Shown: positions 33,780 through 42,151 of the stretch, one piece after another | Layout: each line of letters opens with the position of its first letter | Numbering within the stretch: position 1 is the stretch's first letter | DNA from: an uncultured Acidobacteriia bacterium | Lineage (GTDB): Bacteria; Acidobacteriota; Terriglobia; Bryobacterales; Bryobacteraceae | Direction: 5' to 3' | NCBI GenBank assembly: GCA_903907865.1 | Contig: CAIVPR010000126.1 | Coordinates: 124,001-188,000 of the forward strand | Length of the DNA stretch: 64,000 nucleotides | The notes under the pieces: model-generated | The model's database searches: none | What the model was told of the DNA's origin: nothing | What the model saw: only the letters and a program-made list of their open reading frames with translations | Translations under genes and position numbers: made by a program

Positions 33780-34613
33780 CTAGGAGTCCCAGATTGTCGG
33801 TCGCCGTCTATGCTGAATGTTGTCGAGCATGCGTCTTGCTGCGCGTTCATGTTCTGCTCGTTTGGTGGCATCTTCACGCAGTTGGGAGCGCACGCTCTCC
33901 GACATCTCGTTGGAGCGCTCGAGTTCCGCCAGCAGAGCCGTCCGTTGCTCCGCGGCCGCTGATGCAGATCCCCGAACGGCGTCTTCGATGCTCCCTAAGG
34001 CTGTTTGATTCTGCCTCGATAATTCCTCGACCGCAGAAACCACGCGATCTCCCAATCTCTCAATCGCCTGGCCAAGTGACGTGAAGCCTTTGATCAGGAC
34101 GGCGGTATTGCGCCGCAACTCATAAATATTTGCGAAATCGGGATTGGTTTGGGCCTCTCGATACAATTCGATCAAACGCTGGTGAACTGGTCCTGGGTCC
34201 GGCAAGGTCTTGATGCCTAACTGGAACTTGGGGGCCAAGTCTCCGAGCGGCGAACTCTGCTCGGCGTGGCGTGCTTTCAGGCTTGCAATCCGATCCAAGG
34301 TTTGGTCGAAGGCATACAACTGGCGGGTCGACTCTTCGACGGCTTCCCAAAATGGTGAATACCGACGTTCTCTCAACTCGAGTTCTGCCCGGTCCGAGTC
34401 CAAGTAGGCTTGCGCCAGCAGGCTGGACAAGGAAAGCGACGCGTCCCGTGCCTCAGAAACAATCTGCCGAACGCGGAAGATGGCAGCGTCCAACTCTTCC
34501 CGTCTTCGCCGTTCCTCCGCCTCGAGTCTTTGCCGCTCTTCGGCATCCGAGTTCCAGAGGTCATAGAAGAGTACCCCAACCACGGCAAGAAACAGGACAA
34601 GAAGGACACCCAT
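33780..34613 (-). CDS. Membrane-anchored coiled-coil protein of unknown function
   Basis: A 277-residue protein: one N-terminal membrane helix ('MGVLLVLFLAVVGVLFYDLW'), then an almost continuous charged helical region ('EERQRLEAEERRRREELDAAIF', 'LRERRYSPFWEAVEESTRQLY', 'IERLGDRVVSAVEELSRQNQT') ending in a basic tail. No catalytic domain is visible. The ATG overlaps the upstream DUF2442 stop (TGATG), so the two are translated together; the TTG at 34616 used by the ORF track is less likely. The C-terminal portion has the heptad character of a scaffold or signalling coiled coil. Confidence 0.6.
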   Translation of the reverse strand: MGVLLVLFLAVVGVLFYDLWNSDAEERQRLEAEERRRREELDAAIFRVRQIVSEARDASLSLSSLLAQAYLDSDRAELELRERRYSPFWEAVEESTRQLYAFDQTLDRIASLKARHAEQSSPLGDLAPKFQLGIKTLPDPGPVHQRLIELYREAQTNPDFANIYELRRNTAVLIKGFTSLGQAIERLGDRVVSAVEELSRQNQTALGSIEDAVRGSASAAAEQRTALLAELERSNEMSESVRSQLREDATKRAEHERAARRMLDNIQHRRRPTIWDS

Positions 34614-34867
34614 CAAGCTACCCTTGCTCCGTTCGGAGAGGCGATAATCTCATACATCACATCGGGGGCAAGGTCGATCTCGCCGGGCCACGCAACCGCG
34701 CCGGAGTCGATGAAAACCCGCTCGAAGAAAGACTGGTCCTTTAGTGGCTCAAGGACACCGGTCAAACCATCTTCGCGCATGCTGAAGTGACCTGTCAGAC
34801 CGTCTTGAAAACGGACGAACAGGCGCAGTCCAGACTCGGGTTTTACTTCAACTACGTCCCAATACAC
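34613..34867 (-). CDS. DUF2442 domain protein
   Basis: An 84-residue protein with the DUF2442 signature: 'VVEVKPESGLRLFVRFQDGLTGHFSM', then 'LKDQSFFERVFIDSGAVAWPGEIDLAPDVMYEII'. DUF2442 proteins are frequently found next to DUF4160 proteins as predicted toxin-antitoxin pairs; no DUF4160 gene is present here. Instead it is translationally coupled to a membrane coiled-coil gene. The start is a GTG at 34867. Confidence 0.82.
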   Translation of the reverse strand: MYWDVVEVKPESGLRLFVRFQDGLTGHFSMREDGLTGVLEPLKDQSFFERVFIDSGAVAWPGEIDLAPDVMYEIIASPNGARVA

Positions 34868-34900
34868 GAACTCTCCGCCAGAGCGGCCCGGTTATCGCCC

Positions 34901-36112
34901 CTACGACAACTTCTTAGTCGGCGCTTCCGGATTCCCCGGTCCAAAGTGCTTCAGCATCACCAAATTCTCCGTCGCCGACCTATTCTCAATCACGACGCCC
35001 GCCTTCGCAGCATCCGCCGTCACAAAGAACTCGTCCTGCGTCATCTGGCCATACCGGATCAGGCTAGGCGTCTCCGCCACGTGCTTGCCGATCAGGCCCC
35101 AGCCCGACGTCAGAATCATGCCGTATGCCGCCGCGTCCGTGATCTTCACGGTCTGGCCCGGGTACACCGTCAACTCCTTCGCCGAGTAGTGCGGCGTCGA
35201 GTACACGATCCACTTGTCGCTGTAACCCAAGTCCAGCGTCCCCGTCCCAGGAACCTCATAAGGATGGAACAACCGGTTCGCCGAGTAGTCCGGGTCCACG
35301 TTCGCGTCCCAGTCCAGCATGTCGATGAGGTAGTCCAGATCCTGGTGGTGCTCCACCGGAACGTCCTTCACCAGCAGGTCCCACGGCACCCCGCGGCCTT
35401 CCACCAGCGACTGGTACATCGCGAAAACGTCCGAGTTTACCTGCGGCTCGTACGTCACCAGCGACCCCGGCGCGTGCAGAATGCCCGGATCCACCTGCCA
35501 GCCCGTACCCGGCTTCAGCTTGTAGGCGCGCGAGAGGTACAGGATCTCGTTGTCGCCTTCATTCCACTTCTCCAAGCAACGGCGCAGATCGTCCTTCGTC
35601 GTCCCCGGATTCAACCCCATGAAGGTATAGGGGAAGTTGTTGTCCTTGAAGTTGTACTGCGGCGGGAAGTAGTAGGCTTCCGGCTTGCCCTTCTGGCCGA
35701 CGCGCGCCGCGAACTCGTCGTTCTGGTGCAGGTGGTGGGGAATCGGGCCGAGATTGTCGAAGAACTTGCAGAGCAGGTTCCAGCCGCCATGCTCGGCCAT
35801 CACGTCCGCGCCTAGGAACAGGTCGCCGACGGTCTCGATGGCCTCCTTGAGCAGAACCTTCTTCCCTGCGAGCTCGATGTAGCTGAGCCCTTCGTCCTCC
35901 GCCGTGAGCGGACCGTTGGCGGCCTTGGTGGTGGAGGAGAACCAGCGCTCGTCGATGCCGCCGCGGTGTGCGCCGAGGGCATAGAGGTCGCGCGGGTCGA
36001 GCTTCAGCCGCCCGCCGGGCATCAGGAACGAACGCGGCACCCAGCAGGGCGCCAGACGGACGATACCGTCGCCCGCTGTGAGGGCGTCAGTGAAGAAGGT
36101 TCTGTTCGACAT
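34901..36112 (-). CDS. Cupin-type, mannose-6-phosphate-isomerase-like protein
   Basis: A 403-residue soluble protein with double-cupin character: 'PHHLHQNDEFAARVGQKGKPEAYYFPP' (histidines plus Glu for metal binding), 'GWQVDPGILHAPGSLVTYEPQ' and 'LFHPYEVPGTGTLDLGYSDKWIVYST'. It resembles class I mannose-6-phosphate isomerase-like proteins often linked to sugar catabolism in Acidobacteria. The reaction is unknown. It follows the rhamnulose-1-phosphate aldolase gene by 54 bp on the same strand, so a step in rhamnose or a related sugar pathway is a reasonable guess. Confidence 0.65.
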   Translation of the reverse strand: MSNRTFFTDALTAGDGIVRLAPCWVPRSFLMPGGRLKLDPRDLYALGAHRGGIDERWFSSTTKAANGPLTAEDEGLSYIELAGKKVLLKEAIETVGDLFLGADVMAEHGGWNLLCKFFDNLGPIPHHLHQNDEFAARVGQKGKPEAYYFPPQYNFKDNNFPYTFMGLNPGTTKDDLRRCLEKWNEGDNEILYLSRAYKLKPGTGWQVDPGILHAPGSLVTYEPQVNSDVFAMYQSLVEGRGVPWDLLVKDVPVEHHQDLDYLIDMLDWDANVDPDYSANRLFHPYEVPGTGTLDLGYSDKWIVYSTPHYSAKELTVYPGQTVKITDAAAYGMILTSGWGLIGKHVAETPSLIRYGQMTQDEFFVTADAAKAGVVIENRSATENLVMLKHFGPGNPEAPTKKLS

Positions 36113-36166
36113 TTCGGAGATTCCTTATTTCTATCAGTGGCGCTCCCCTACCGGAGAAACGCAGCT

Positions 36167-38380
36167 CTACCGCAAGAACGCTTCGTGCAGACCGCCGTCG
36201 ACCGGGATGATGTGCCCCGTCGTCTTGGCGCTTTCCTCGCCCGCGAGCCACACGATGGCCGCCGCGTTGTCCTTCGGCAGGATCGGACGCTTGGTGATCG
36301 TGCGTTGGGCGTAGAAGTTTGCCAGCTTATCACGGAGGTCCTCGGTGGACTCCGATTCGTCGTACGCGATCTTGTATTTCGAGAGCGACTGCATGACGCG
36401 GTCGCGCGGGAACATGGTCGATCCGGCCACAACGGTCGCCGGGGCGATGCCGTTGACGCGCGCGAGCGACCCGAAACCGACCGCCAGTTCACGGATCAGG
36501 TGGTTCAGGGCGGTCTTGCTGATGTCGTAGGCCTCGCTGCCGAACTTCGGCACCACGGCGTTGGCGGAGCTGGTCAGGACGATGGTGGAGGGCAGACCCT
36601 GTTCCACCAGAACCTTCTTGACTTCCTCGGCCAGCAGGAAGTTGCCGGTGACGTTGACGAGGAAGGTGGTGTTCCACTGCGATTCGGTGAGCTTGCCGCC
36701 GGCGCCCGTGCCCACAGGGAAGATCGCGGCCGTGTTGATGACCGTGTCGACGCCGCCGAAGGTCAGCACCGTGTGGCGGATCGCAGCAGCGAGGCTTTCG
36801 GCGGAACACAGGTTCGCGGCCACTGATGACACCGTCTCGCTGGAGGTCAGCTTTGCGACTTCCTTGGCGACATCAGCAGCCGCGTCGGCGTTCATGTCAG
36901 CGACCACGACGTGCGCGCCGCGCTTGGCGAGCATGATGGCCACTTCGCGGCCGATGCCGCTGCCGCCGCCGACCACGAGCGCGATCTTGCGGCTGAACTC
37001 GGCCTCGGGAGGCATACGCTGCAGCTTGGCCTCTTCGAGCGCCCAGTATTCGATTTTGAATGCTTCCGGCCGGGGCAGGGCGACGTAGTTGTGGGCGGTC
37101 GCGAAGTGCTGCGACTGCTCCGGCCGACGCGCCTGCGCCAGCGGGTTGGGGATATTGCCGTCCTCGAGGGCCGCCGCGCCCGCCATCACGTGGATGGCGT
37201 TGATGAAGAACTCCGTGGTGATGCGCGCTTCCTTCTTGTTCTTGCCGAAGCCGAAGAGGCCGAGGCCGGGGATCACGACAACCGACGGGTTGGAATCGCG
37301 GAGCTTGGGGGATTCCGGCGTCGCCCAGGCGTTGTAGTAGTCGGCGTATTCCTTGCGGTAGACTTGCGCCGTATCGGCGATGCGCTTCTTCAGCACATCA
37401 AGGCTTTCGCCCGGGGTCCAATCGACGAACATCGGGCAGATGCGGGTGCGGAGGAAGTGGTCCGGGCAGCTGGTGCCGAGTGCGCAGAGTTCCTGGCCCC
37501 ACTCGGAACCGGCGAATTCGAGGGCGTCCGGATGGTCGGCGTAGTGGGCGATCTGGCGCTTGTTGGAGGAGCAGATGCCGCGCAGGGCGGGTAGGATGGC
37601 GGCGGCGACGGCTTGGCGGTCCTCAATGGTTTCGCGCTTGACGCCGCCGAACACCTTGCCCTTGGTGGCGGCACCGGCGCTGATGAAACGGCCCATCTGG
37701 TCGATGGTTTCGACGGAGTTGACGTAGCAGGAGCGCTGGGTGTCGCCCCAAGTGAAGAGACCGTGGCTGCCGAGGAAGAGGCCATCGGCCTTGGGGTTTT
37801 CCTTGACGGCGTTTTCCAGCATCAGCGCGAGCTCGAAACCGGGGCGCTGCCACGGGAGCCACACGATGTTGCGGTTGAATTCCTTGTTGAACTCGTGCAT
37901 CTTGCGCTCGCCGTTGGCGCTGGCTGCGATGGCGATGGCCCAGTCGGGGTGGAGGTGGTCGACGTGGTCCCAGGGGAGGAAGGCATGGAGGGCGGTGTCG
38001 ATGGAGGCTGCGACGGAGTTGCGTCCGAAGGCCGCGAGCGGGTAGAAGGACACCATCTCGTCCTCGAACTCCTCGCCCCGGTAGATGGTCTTGAGCTGGT
38101 TGAGCCGGTCCATGTAGAGGATGGCGAAACCGCTTTCCTTGATGGAGCCGATGTCGCCGCCGGAGCCTTTGACGGCCATCACGCGCGTCGGCTGGCCGGT
38201 GAAGGGGTCGGAGAGGTCGAACTTGGAGCTGGTGTTTCCACCGCCGAAGTTGGTGATGCGGAGGTCTGCGCCGAGAAGATTCGAGCGGTAACGCAACAGG
38301 GCGAGCGGGTTGGAGGCGAGCTTTTCAGCCTCGGAATCCAGCCAGAGATCTTGAAGGAGTTCAGTGTTGGCTTTAGACAT
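36167..38380 (-). CDS. rhaD: Bifunctional rhamnulose-1-phosphate aldolase / short-chain dehydrogenase
   Basis: I start at the ATG at 38380 (MSKANTELLQDLW), giving 737 residues. The N-terminal class II aldolase domain (about 20-440) has 'LGADLRITNFGGGNTSSK', 'HVDHLHPDWAIAI' and 'GLFLGSHGLFTWGD'. The C-terminal SDR domain (about 475-737) has 'ALVVGGGSGIGREVA' (NAD-binding) and 'SEAYDISKTALNH' (YxxxK). The aldolase splits rhamnulose-1-phosphate into dihydroxyacetone phosphate and L-lactaldehyde, and the dehydrogenase oxidises the aldehyde. It complements rhaB at 30.9-32.4 kb, but the two are separated by toxin-antitoxin genes. Confidence 0.92.
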   Translation of the reverse strand: MSKANTELLQDLWLDSEAEKLASNPLALLRYRSNLLGADLRITNFGGGNTSSKFDLSDPFTGQPTRVMAVKGSGGDIGSIKESGFAILYMDRLNQLKTIYRGEEFEDEMVSFYPLAAFGRNSVAASIDTALHAFLPWDHVDHLHPDWAIAIAASANGERKMHEFNKEFNRNIVWLPWQRPGFELALMLENAVKENPKADGLFLGSHGLFTWGDTQRSCYVNSVETIDQMGRFISAGAATKGKVFGGVKRETIEDRQAVAAAILPALRGICSSNKRQIAHYADHPDALEFAGSEWGQELCALGTSCPDHFLRTRICPMFVDWTPGESLDVLKKRIADTAQVYRKEYADYYNAWATPESPKLRDSNPSVVVIPGLGLFGFGKNKKEARITTEFFINAIHVMAGAAALEDGNIPNPLAQARRPEQSQHFATAHNYVALPRPEAFKIEYWALEEAKLQRMPPEAEFSRKIALVVGGGSGIGREVAIMLAKRGAHVVVADMNADAAADVAKEVAKLTSSETVSSVAANLCSAESLAAAIRHTVLTFGGVDTVINTAAIFPVGTGAGGKLTESQWNTTFLVNVTGNFLLAEEVKKVLVEQGLPSTIVLTSSANAVVPKFGSEAYDISKTALNHLIRELAVGFGSLARVNGIAPATVVAGSTMFPRDRVMQSLSKYKIAYDESESTEDLRDKLANFYAQRTITKRPILPKDNAAAIVWLAGEESAKTTGHIIPVDGGLHEAFLR

Positions 38381-38699
38381 CGGATGCTTCCATTTTGACA
38401 GACGAGCGGCTTCGGCGCGGCTTTGAAACGTATCAGACGTGCCAAGCATATCGATTGGCGGACGTTTCGTCAAGTCAAACCGTTGGAATGTCAGTGCAGA
38501 ATGGAAACGGCCGCATCACTGCGGCACGGGGAGCTCTGCGTTTGGGTAGCATTTGTCGGACGGTAGGGAACGAAACGCCGACGGTCTATGACACCGCTTG
38601 GAACCGGGGTCGAGGTGGTGAGGTGGGGATCGGACGGAGTCGAACGTGACCAGCAGTCTCTTGGGTACAAGACTTAGCCGGCGACTACTAGCTTTGACA
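38381..38699. other. 319-bp intergenic region upstream of rhaD, no gene seen
   Basis: No ORF of interest. It should contain the rhaD promoter (minus strand), but I found no convincing operator. A tRNA-like word (ttcgactccgtc on the minus strand near 38635) does not fold into a tRNA. Confidence 0.5.
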
Positions 38700-38729
38700 G
38701 AAGGCCCGGTGTGATACTCCGGGCCTTCA
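38700..38729. terminator. Hairpin downstream of the fasciclin gene
   Basis: Perfect 10-bp stem gaaggcccgg / ccgggccttc with a 10-nt loop, about 20 bp after the fasciclin stop (minus strand). There is no strong T run on either side, so termination is inferred from position. Confidence 0.55.
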
Positions 38730-38748
38730 TCGAGATGACGGACTGCAC

Positions 38749-39219
38749 TTACTTCTTGACTGGCGGGAGAAGCACGGCGTCGATCACATGGATTACACCG
38801 TTGTCACAGATGATATCGGTCTTGACGACGGTCGCGGCACCAACCGTGACCTTGCCACCTTTGGCAGAGATCTTGACGGACTGGCCCTCCACGGTCTTGG
38901 CAGACTTCAGCTTCACCACGTCGGCAGCCAACACCTTTCCGGCAACAACGTGGTAGGTCAGGATGCCCTTGAGCTTGTCGGTGTCTTTCAGAAGAGCCTC
39001 GATCGTCCCGGCGGGCAGCTTTTTGAACGCGTCGTCTGTCGGGGCGAAAACGGTGAAGGGACCGGCACTCTTGAGGGTATCCACGAGTCCGGCAGCCTTC
39101 ACGGCAGTTACCAAGGTCGTGAAGTTCCCTGCGGCAACCGCAGTGTCGACGATGTCCGCGGCGAATGCTCCGAAAGAGCAGGAGAGAGCGAGCGCAATGA
39201 GGGGTAGGATGCGTTTCAT
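38749..39219 (-). CDS. Exported fasciclin (FAS1) domain protein
   Basis: I start at the ATG at 39219 ([15 protein letters not shown]); the ORF-track start at 39453 belongs to a decayed HEPN gene. The 156 residues have a Sec signal peptide and a single FAS1 domain: '[19 protein letters not shown]', '[17 protein letters not shown]' and '[17 protein letters not shown]', ending '[19 protein letters not shown]'. FAS1 proteins act in adhesion at the cell surface or in the periplasm. It stands alone, followed by a hairpin. Confidence 0.93.
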   Translation of the reverse strand: MKRILPLIALALSCSFGAFAADIVDTAVAAGNFTTLVTAVKAAGLVDTLKSAGPFTVFAPTDDAFKKLPAGTIEALLKDTDKLKGILTYHVVAGKVLAADVVKLKSAKTVEGQSVKISAKGGKVTVGAATVVKTDIICDNGVIHVIDAVLLPPVKK

Positions 39220-39259
39220 GTGTGTGTTGTTAGAGAGGTATCTCTGCTCGGGTAGATGA

Positions 39260-39453
39260 CTAGCTTCGCGGCACAGATTTATATTTCTTGCACGATTGTT
39301 GCGCCTCCACCGGAGTACCCACCATCGTGACGAGCGAGTGGAAGACCATACGGTTCCCGAAGAGATCCTCCCGAGAACGACCGTCGGCAAGGCCAGAGCC
39401 TCGCAGGCCGCTTCGACCATGTGGCGGATGCGGACCAAGTCCTCAGCGCTCAT
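39260..39453 (-). pseudogene. Decayed HEPN/DUF86 (HepT-like) gene
   Basis: Starts '[22 protein letters not shown]', the opening of DUF86/HepT proteins. After a 1-bp deletion (GCCTTGCCGAC, expected GCCTTGGCCGAC) it continues in another frame as '[24 protein letters not shown]'. The frame then ends at 39260 after about 64 codons, so the C-terminal half with the RNase motif is missing. Its ATG overlaps the nucleotidyltransferase stop (ATGA), the normal arrangement for the pair. Confidence 0.7.
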
Positions 39454-39744
39454 ACTGGGGGACGGCCTCTGCGACGACCCGGTCGCGGAAGAATCGGCTT
39501 AAATCGCCAGGCGGCCGGAGATCGACCTGGCGGCCGAGCATCCCGGTGAGCTCGCGCTCCATGCGGATGACGCCCAGGAGTCCCGCACCACGACCGGGCT
39601 CGAATTCGACAGAACGTCGATGTCGCTTTCATCGCGGAAACGGGGCGTGAGGATGGACCCGAACAGGGACAGTTTCCGCATGTGGTTGCGTCCGCAGAAC
39701 TCGGCGATGGCTTCGCGGGGCATCTCGATGGGAAGAGCGGCCAT
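39450..39744 (-). pseudogene. Frameshifted MNT nucleotidyltransferase (MntA-like)
   Basis: The N-terminus is intact: '[38 protein letters not shown]' with GS-x10-DxD. A missing G (CTGTCGAATTC where CTGGTCGAATTC is needed) shifts the frame. The remaining protein is readable one frame over ('[30 protein letters not shown]' to 'AEAVPQYER') and ends exactly at the start of the HEPN remnant. Both members of this system are broken by independent single-base deletions. Confidence 0.75.
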
Positions 39745-39793
39745 GTCCGTATTTCTCGCACCCGGGCCACCCAATAGGTATGCGTCCAGATGG

Positions 39794-40141
39794 CTAACCA
39801 GCCAACCGGGTCTTTTCTTCACGGTCCAGTCCGGCCCGCAACAGCATCTTGATGTATGTCTGGTATCCGATCCCCTTCTCGGCGGCGAAATGACGCGCCT
39901 TCTCGACGTCGCCGGTGGGAATGCGCAGCATGACTTTCTGTGACGGCGGCTTGCGCAGCACCCCGCCGCGCGAGGCGATCGACCCGGCGGCCAGCGTGAT
40001 CCCCACACTCTTGTCGCCGATCCGCAGCACCCCGTCCTTTCCCGCCTGCTCGAACAGTTCCAGCAGCCGGTCCTGATTGTCCTCGAACCAGCGCGCCTCC
40101 TCGGCCTCGCTCTTGAATTCAACTTGTTTCCGCGTTGCCAT
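39794..40141 (-). CDS. brnA: BrnA-like antitoxin
   Basis: I start at the ATG at 40141 (MATRKQVEFKSEAEEARWF), giving 115 residues. The C-terminal part is ribbon-helix-helix-like and typical of BrnA/CopG antitoxins: 'KVMLRIPTGDVEKARHFAAEKGIGYQTYIKMLLRAGL'. BrnA binds BrnT and represses the operon. It lies 8 bp after the BrnT gene, which is transcribed first, the usual order for this system. Confidence 0.8.
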   Translation of the reverse strand: MATRKQVEFKSEAEEARWFEDNQDRLLELFEQAGKDGVLRIGDKSVGITLAAGSIASRGGVLRKPPSQKVMLRIPTGDVEKARHFAAEKGIGYQTYIKMLLRAGLDREEKTRLAG

Positions 40142-40149
40142 TTGTATCC

Positions 40150-40452
40150 TCACATTACAGGAGTTTCGCCCGACAGGCGCTGCCATACTGCCCGCCACTT
40201 CCGATTCGCCGGAAAAGCCGTGACCACCCGGACCTTGCCCAGGCGACCGGTCCATACCACGAGTAGCAATCGCCCCGCAGCCGTTTGGCCCAACTCGGTG
40301 TGCCGGTCTTCGCCATTGCGCTCTTCCACGTCGAGCATGACCGTTGCGCCGAGAACGACCTGCTCGGCCTCAACTGTGGTGACATCGTGCTTAGCGATGT
40401 GGGAAATGTTGCCAGCGTCCCAATCGAAAACGGGCGGCTCGAATCGATCCAT
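40150..40452 (-). CDS. brnT: BrnT family toxin
   Basis: This 100-residue protein has the BrnT pattern: 'VFDWDAGNISHIAKHDVTTVEAEQVVLG' (F.WD..N..h..KH.v...E), a central 'GQTAAGRLLLVVWTGR', and the C-terminal 'VRVVTAFPANRKWR', where known BrnT proteins carry the RNase residues. BrnT is a ribonuclease toxin that shares a fold with RelE. It is the promoter-proximal gene, followed by brnA. Confidence 0.8.
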   Translation of the reverse strand: MDRFEPPVFDWDAGNISHIAKHDVTTVEAEQVVLGATVMLDVEERNGEDRHTELGQTAAGRLLLVVWTGRLGKVRVVTAFPANRKWRAVWQRLSGETPVM

Positions 40453-40503
40453 CCGCTACCAGTGTATACCCATTGTCCATGCTTTGCCAAGATTGGAGTT
40501 AGG

Positions 40504-40722
40504 CTACTTCAGATGTGCGGCCAAGGTGTCCAAGTCGATCCCCGCCTGTGGCATGATGCCCTTCAGTGTTCCAGGAGCGATTGTTTGGTGCGCGGGCACG
40601 GTAACCCGACTCGGTCCACCGGCCAAACGTATATGCGATCCCGACTGGAGAACGGTCTCGAACCCGAGCCTTTCAAGAGCCCGAACGACGTCGACTCCTG
40701 AAACATCCCGTCGCAGTTTCAT
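40504..40722 (-). CDS. hicA: HicA-family mRNA interferase toxin
   Basis: A 72-residue protein with the dsRBD-like HicA motif: 'VVRALERLGFETVLQSGSHIRLAGG' (GSH, catalytic His) and 'VTVPAHQTIAPGTLKGIMPQAGID'. HicA cleaves mRNA when free of HicB. Its ATG overlaps the stop of the upstream hicB-like gene (ATGA), so they are coupled. Confidence 0.9.
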   Translation of the reverse strand: MKLRRDVSGVDVVRALERLGFETVLQSGSHIRLAGGPSRVTVPAHQTIAPGTLKGIMPQAGIDLDTLAAHLK

Positions 40723-40952
40723 GTGGCGGCAAGGAGCAAATCTTGTTCGAAAGGCAGGAAAATGCGCTTGGGCTGTTCTTCAGGATCGAAATGGACCTCG
40801 ATGGCTTCCAAGATGTTCGCCTCTAGCCCAGGCAAGTGGTGGGCTTGGGTAGTCAATCCACCGAGGCCGTTGGGGTCGTTCCACGACGCGATCAGTATGC
40901 CGGTCTCCTTGCAGTTCTTGACGGCGATTGTGATGGATTCCATGGATTCCAC
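40719..40952 (-). CDS. hicB: HicB-like antitoxin
   Basis: A 77-residue protein of the degraded-RNase-H HicB/DUF1902-like form: 'ITIAVKNCKETGILIASWNDPNGLGGLTTQAHHLPGLEANILEAIEVHF'. The C-terminal DNA-binding helix seen in longer HicB proteins is absent. It is upstream of hicA and overlaps it by 4 bp. An ATG at residue 4 is an alternative start. Confidence 0.78.
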   Translation of the reverse strand: MESMESITIAVKNCKETGILIASWNDPNGLGGLTTQAHHLPGLEANILEAIEVHFDPEEQPKRIFLPFEQDLLLAAT

Positions 40953-41038
40953 ATTCCTAGGCTACCAAGACTCTCAGAGGTCTGGAGTCCGCAACGCTGG
41001 CTCTGATTGGTCATCTTCTCGTCGTGCCGGGGATGCGT

Positions 41039-41938
41039 TCAACGCAACTCTTGGAGTACCTCCTTGGGCAGGGTCTTTGACAGCAAGCGTCCTCCCTCGG
41101 AGTTCCAGTCTCCGCGCGCTATCTTCTGAAACAGCAGCTTGAGCACCTTCTGCTGCTGAACTACCGGGTCGTTGTCGTGAACATCTCTGCTACCCTCGAT
41201 TACGGCACGGACATCAGCCGCGTTGAATGCGTCAAAGGGTGGACTGGTAAGAAGCCCGGGTTCGACGTTCCCGGGTGTAAGAGCTCCGACAGCCTGCAAG
41301 ACTCCACCGAAAGTCTGGAGGATCGCGGTGCGGGCTTGGTTTGCCACCAAACGATAGTTGCCGCTTGGAATTGCTGCACGGTAGGCGTCGACGACGGGAT
41401 CACTGTAGGGATCCACGTCCGTACACCAGAGTAGATCGCCGAGGTTTCCCCTGTAGGTGCCAATGAACGTCAGAGCATTCTGGTAGTCGTCGCCCGGCCT
41501 GAACTTCGCCTTCAGGACTTCGAGGTCGATCTTTCCCGGAGCCTTCGCGGCCTTCTTCTTGGCTTCCATCAGCTCGTTCGCTACCTGCTCAGCCTCCCGC
41601 TTCTTCCGTTCTTCCTTCAGTTCTGGGCGGATGCTTTCCCTAACATCGCGGTTATCCGTGTCCATATCTTGAACGTAGAAGAGGCTGCTATCGAAAACGA
41701 GCCTTGCGGTGACCTTCCCTTTAGAGCCCGAGAGGTGGACATACCGGCGAATCTCCCCAGTATTGGTGTCGAACGTCAGGAACCCGTCCGGCGTTGCCGA
41801 GACCTGCCATTTATCATAAGAACCGCGGCTGGAGCTTGAAGAACTTGCGGAGCTGGACGGGCTGTCGCCGCAACTGCTCAAGAGCAGGGACACGACGGCG
41901 AACAGAACCAGGTGAACCTTTCGGTGATCAAGGGACAT
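41039..41938 (-). CDS. Hypothetical lipoprotein
   Basis: A 299-residue protein with a lipoprotein signal (VVSLLLSSC, lipobox Cys at about 23), then a poly-Ser linker. The mature part includes 'GFLTFDTNTGEIRRYVHLSGSKGKVTARLVF', a Lys/Glu-rich helix ('RPELKEERKKREAEQVANELMEAKKKAAK') and a C-terminal 'VVQQQKVLKLLFQKIARGDW'. No known domain is recognised. It is probably outer-membrane or periplasm anchored. It stands between the HicAB genes and the Pfa-like cluster, on the same strand as both. Confidence 0.6.
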   Translation of the reverse strand: MSLDHRKVHLVLFAVVSLLLSSCGDSPSSSASSSSSSRGSYDKWQVSATPDGFLTFDTNTGEIRRYVHLSGSKGKVTARLVFDSSLFYVQDMDTDNRDVRESIRPELKEERKKREAEQVANELMEAKKKAAKAPGKIDLEVLKAKFRPGDDYQNALTFIGTYRGNLGDLLWCTDVDPYSDPVVDAYRAAIPSGNYRLVANQARTAILQTFGGVLQAVGALTPGNVEPGLLTSPPFDAFNAADVRAVIEGSRDVHDNDPVVQQQKVLKLLFQKIARGDWNSEGGRLLSKTLPKEVLQELR

Positions 41939-42151
41939 GATTCAAGAATGATCCCCCCCCCCGAAATTGTCAAGCCAAACTGGTATCCGCTGTCAAGCAG
42001 CGATCAGGTGGCCCAAGGGCGGGCCATGATTCAGGTGAAGGTCGCACGCTTCGCGAATGTCCGCTTAGCGGCTGAAAGCCGTCAGGTTTCCGTCCGTCGC
42101 CGCCGTTGGGCAGAACATCCGCCACATGGTCCGTCGAGGGTGCCACTTAGG

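Noticed and set aside
38625-38695. tRNA-like sequence with ttcgactcc on the minus strand
   Set aside because: The T stem does not pair and no acceptor stem is found; at best a degraded fragment.
39288-39650. Plus-strand ORF of 120 codons
   Set aside because: Opposite strand to the decayed MNT/HEPN pair; Arg/Pro/Ser-rich with no domain.
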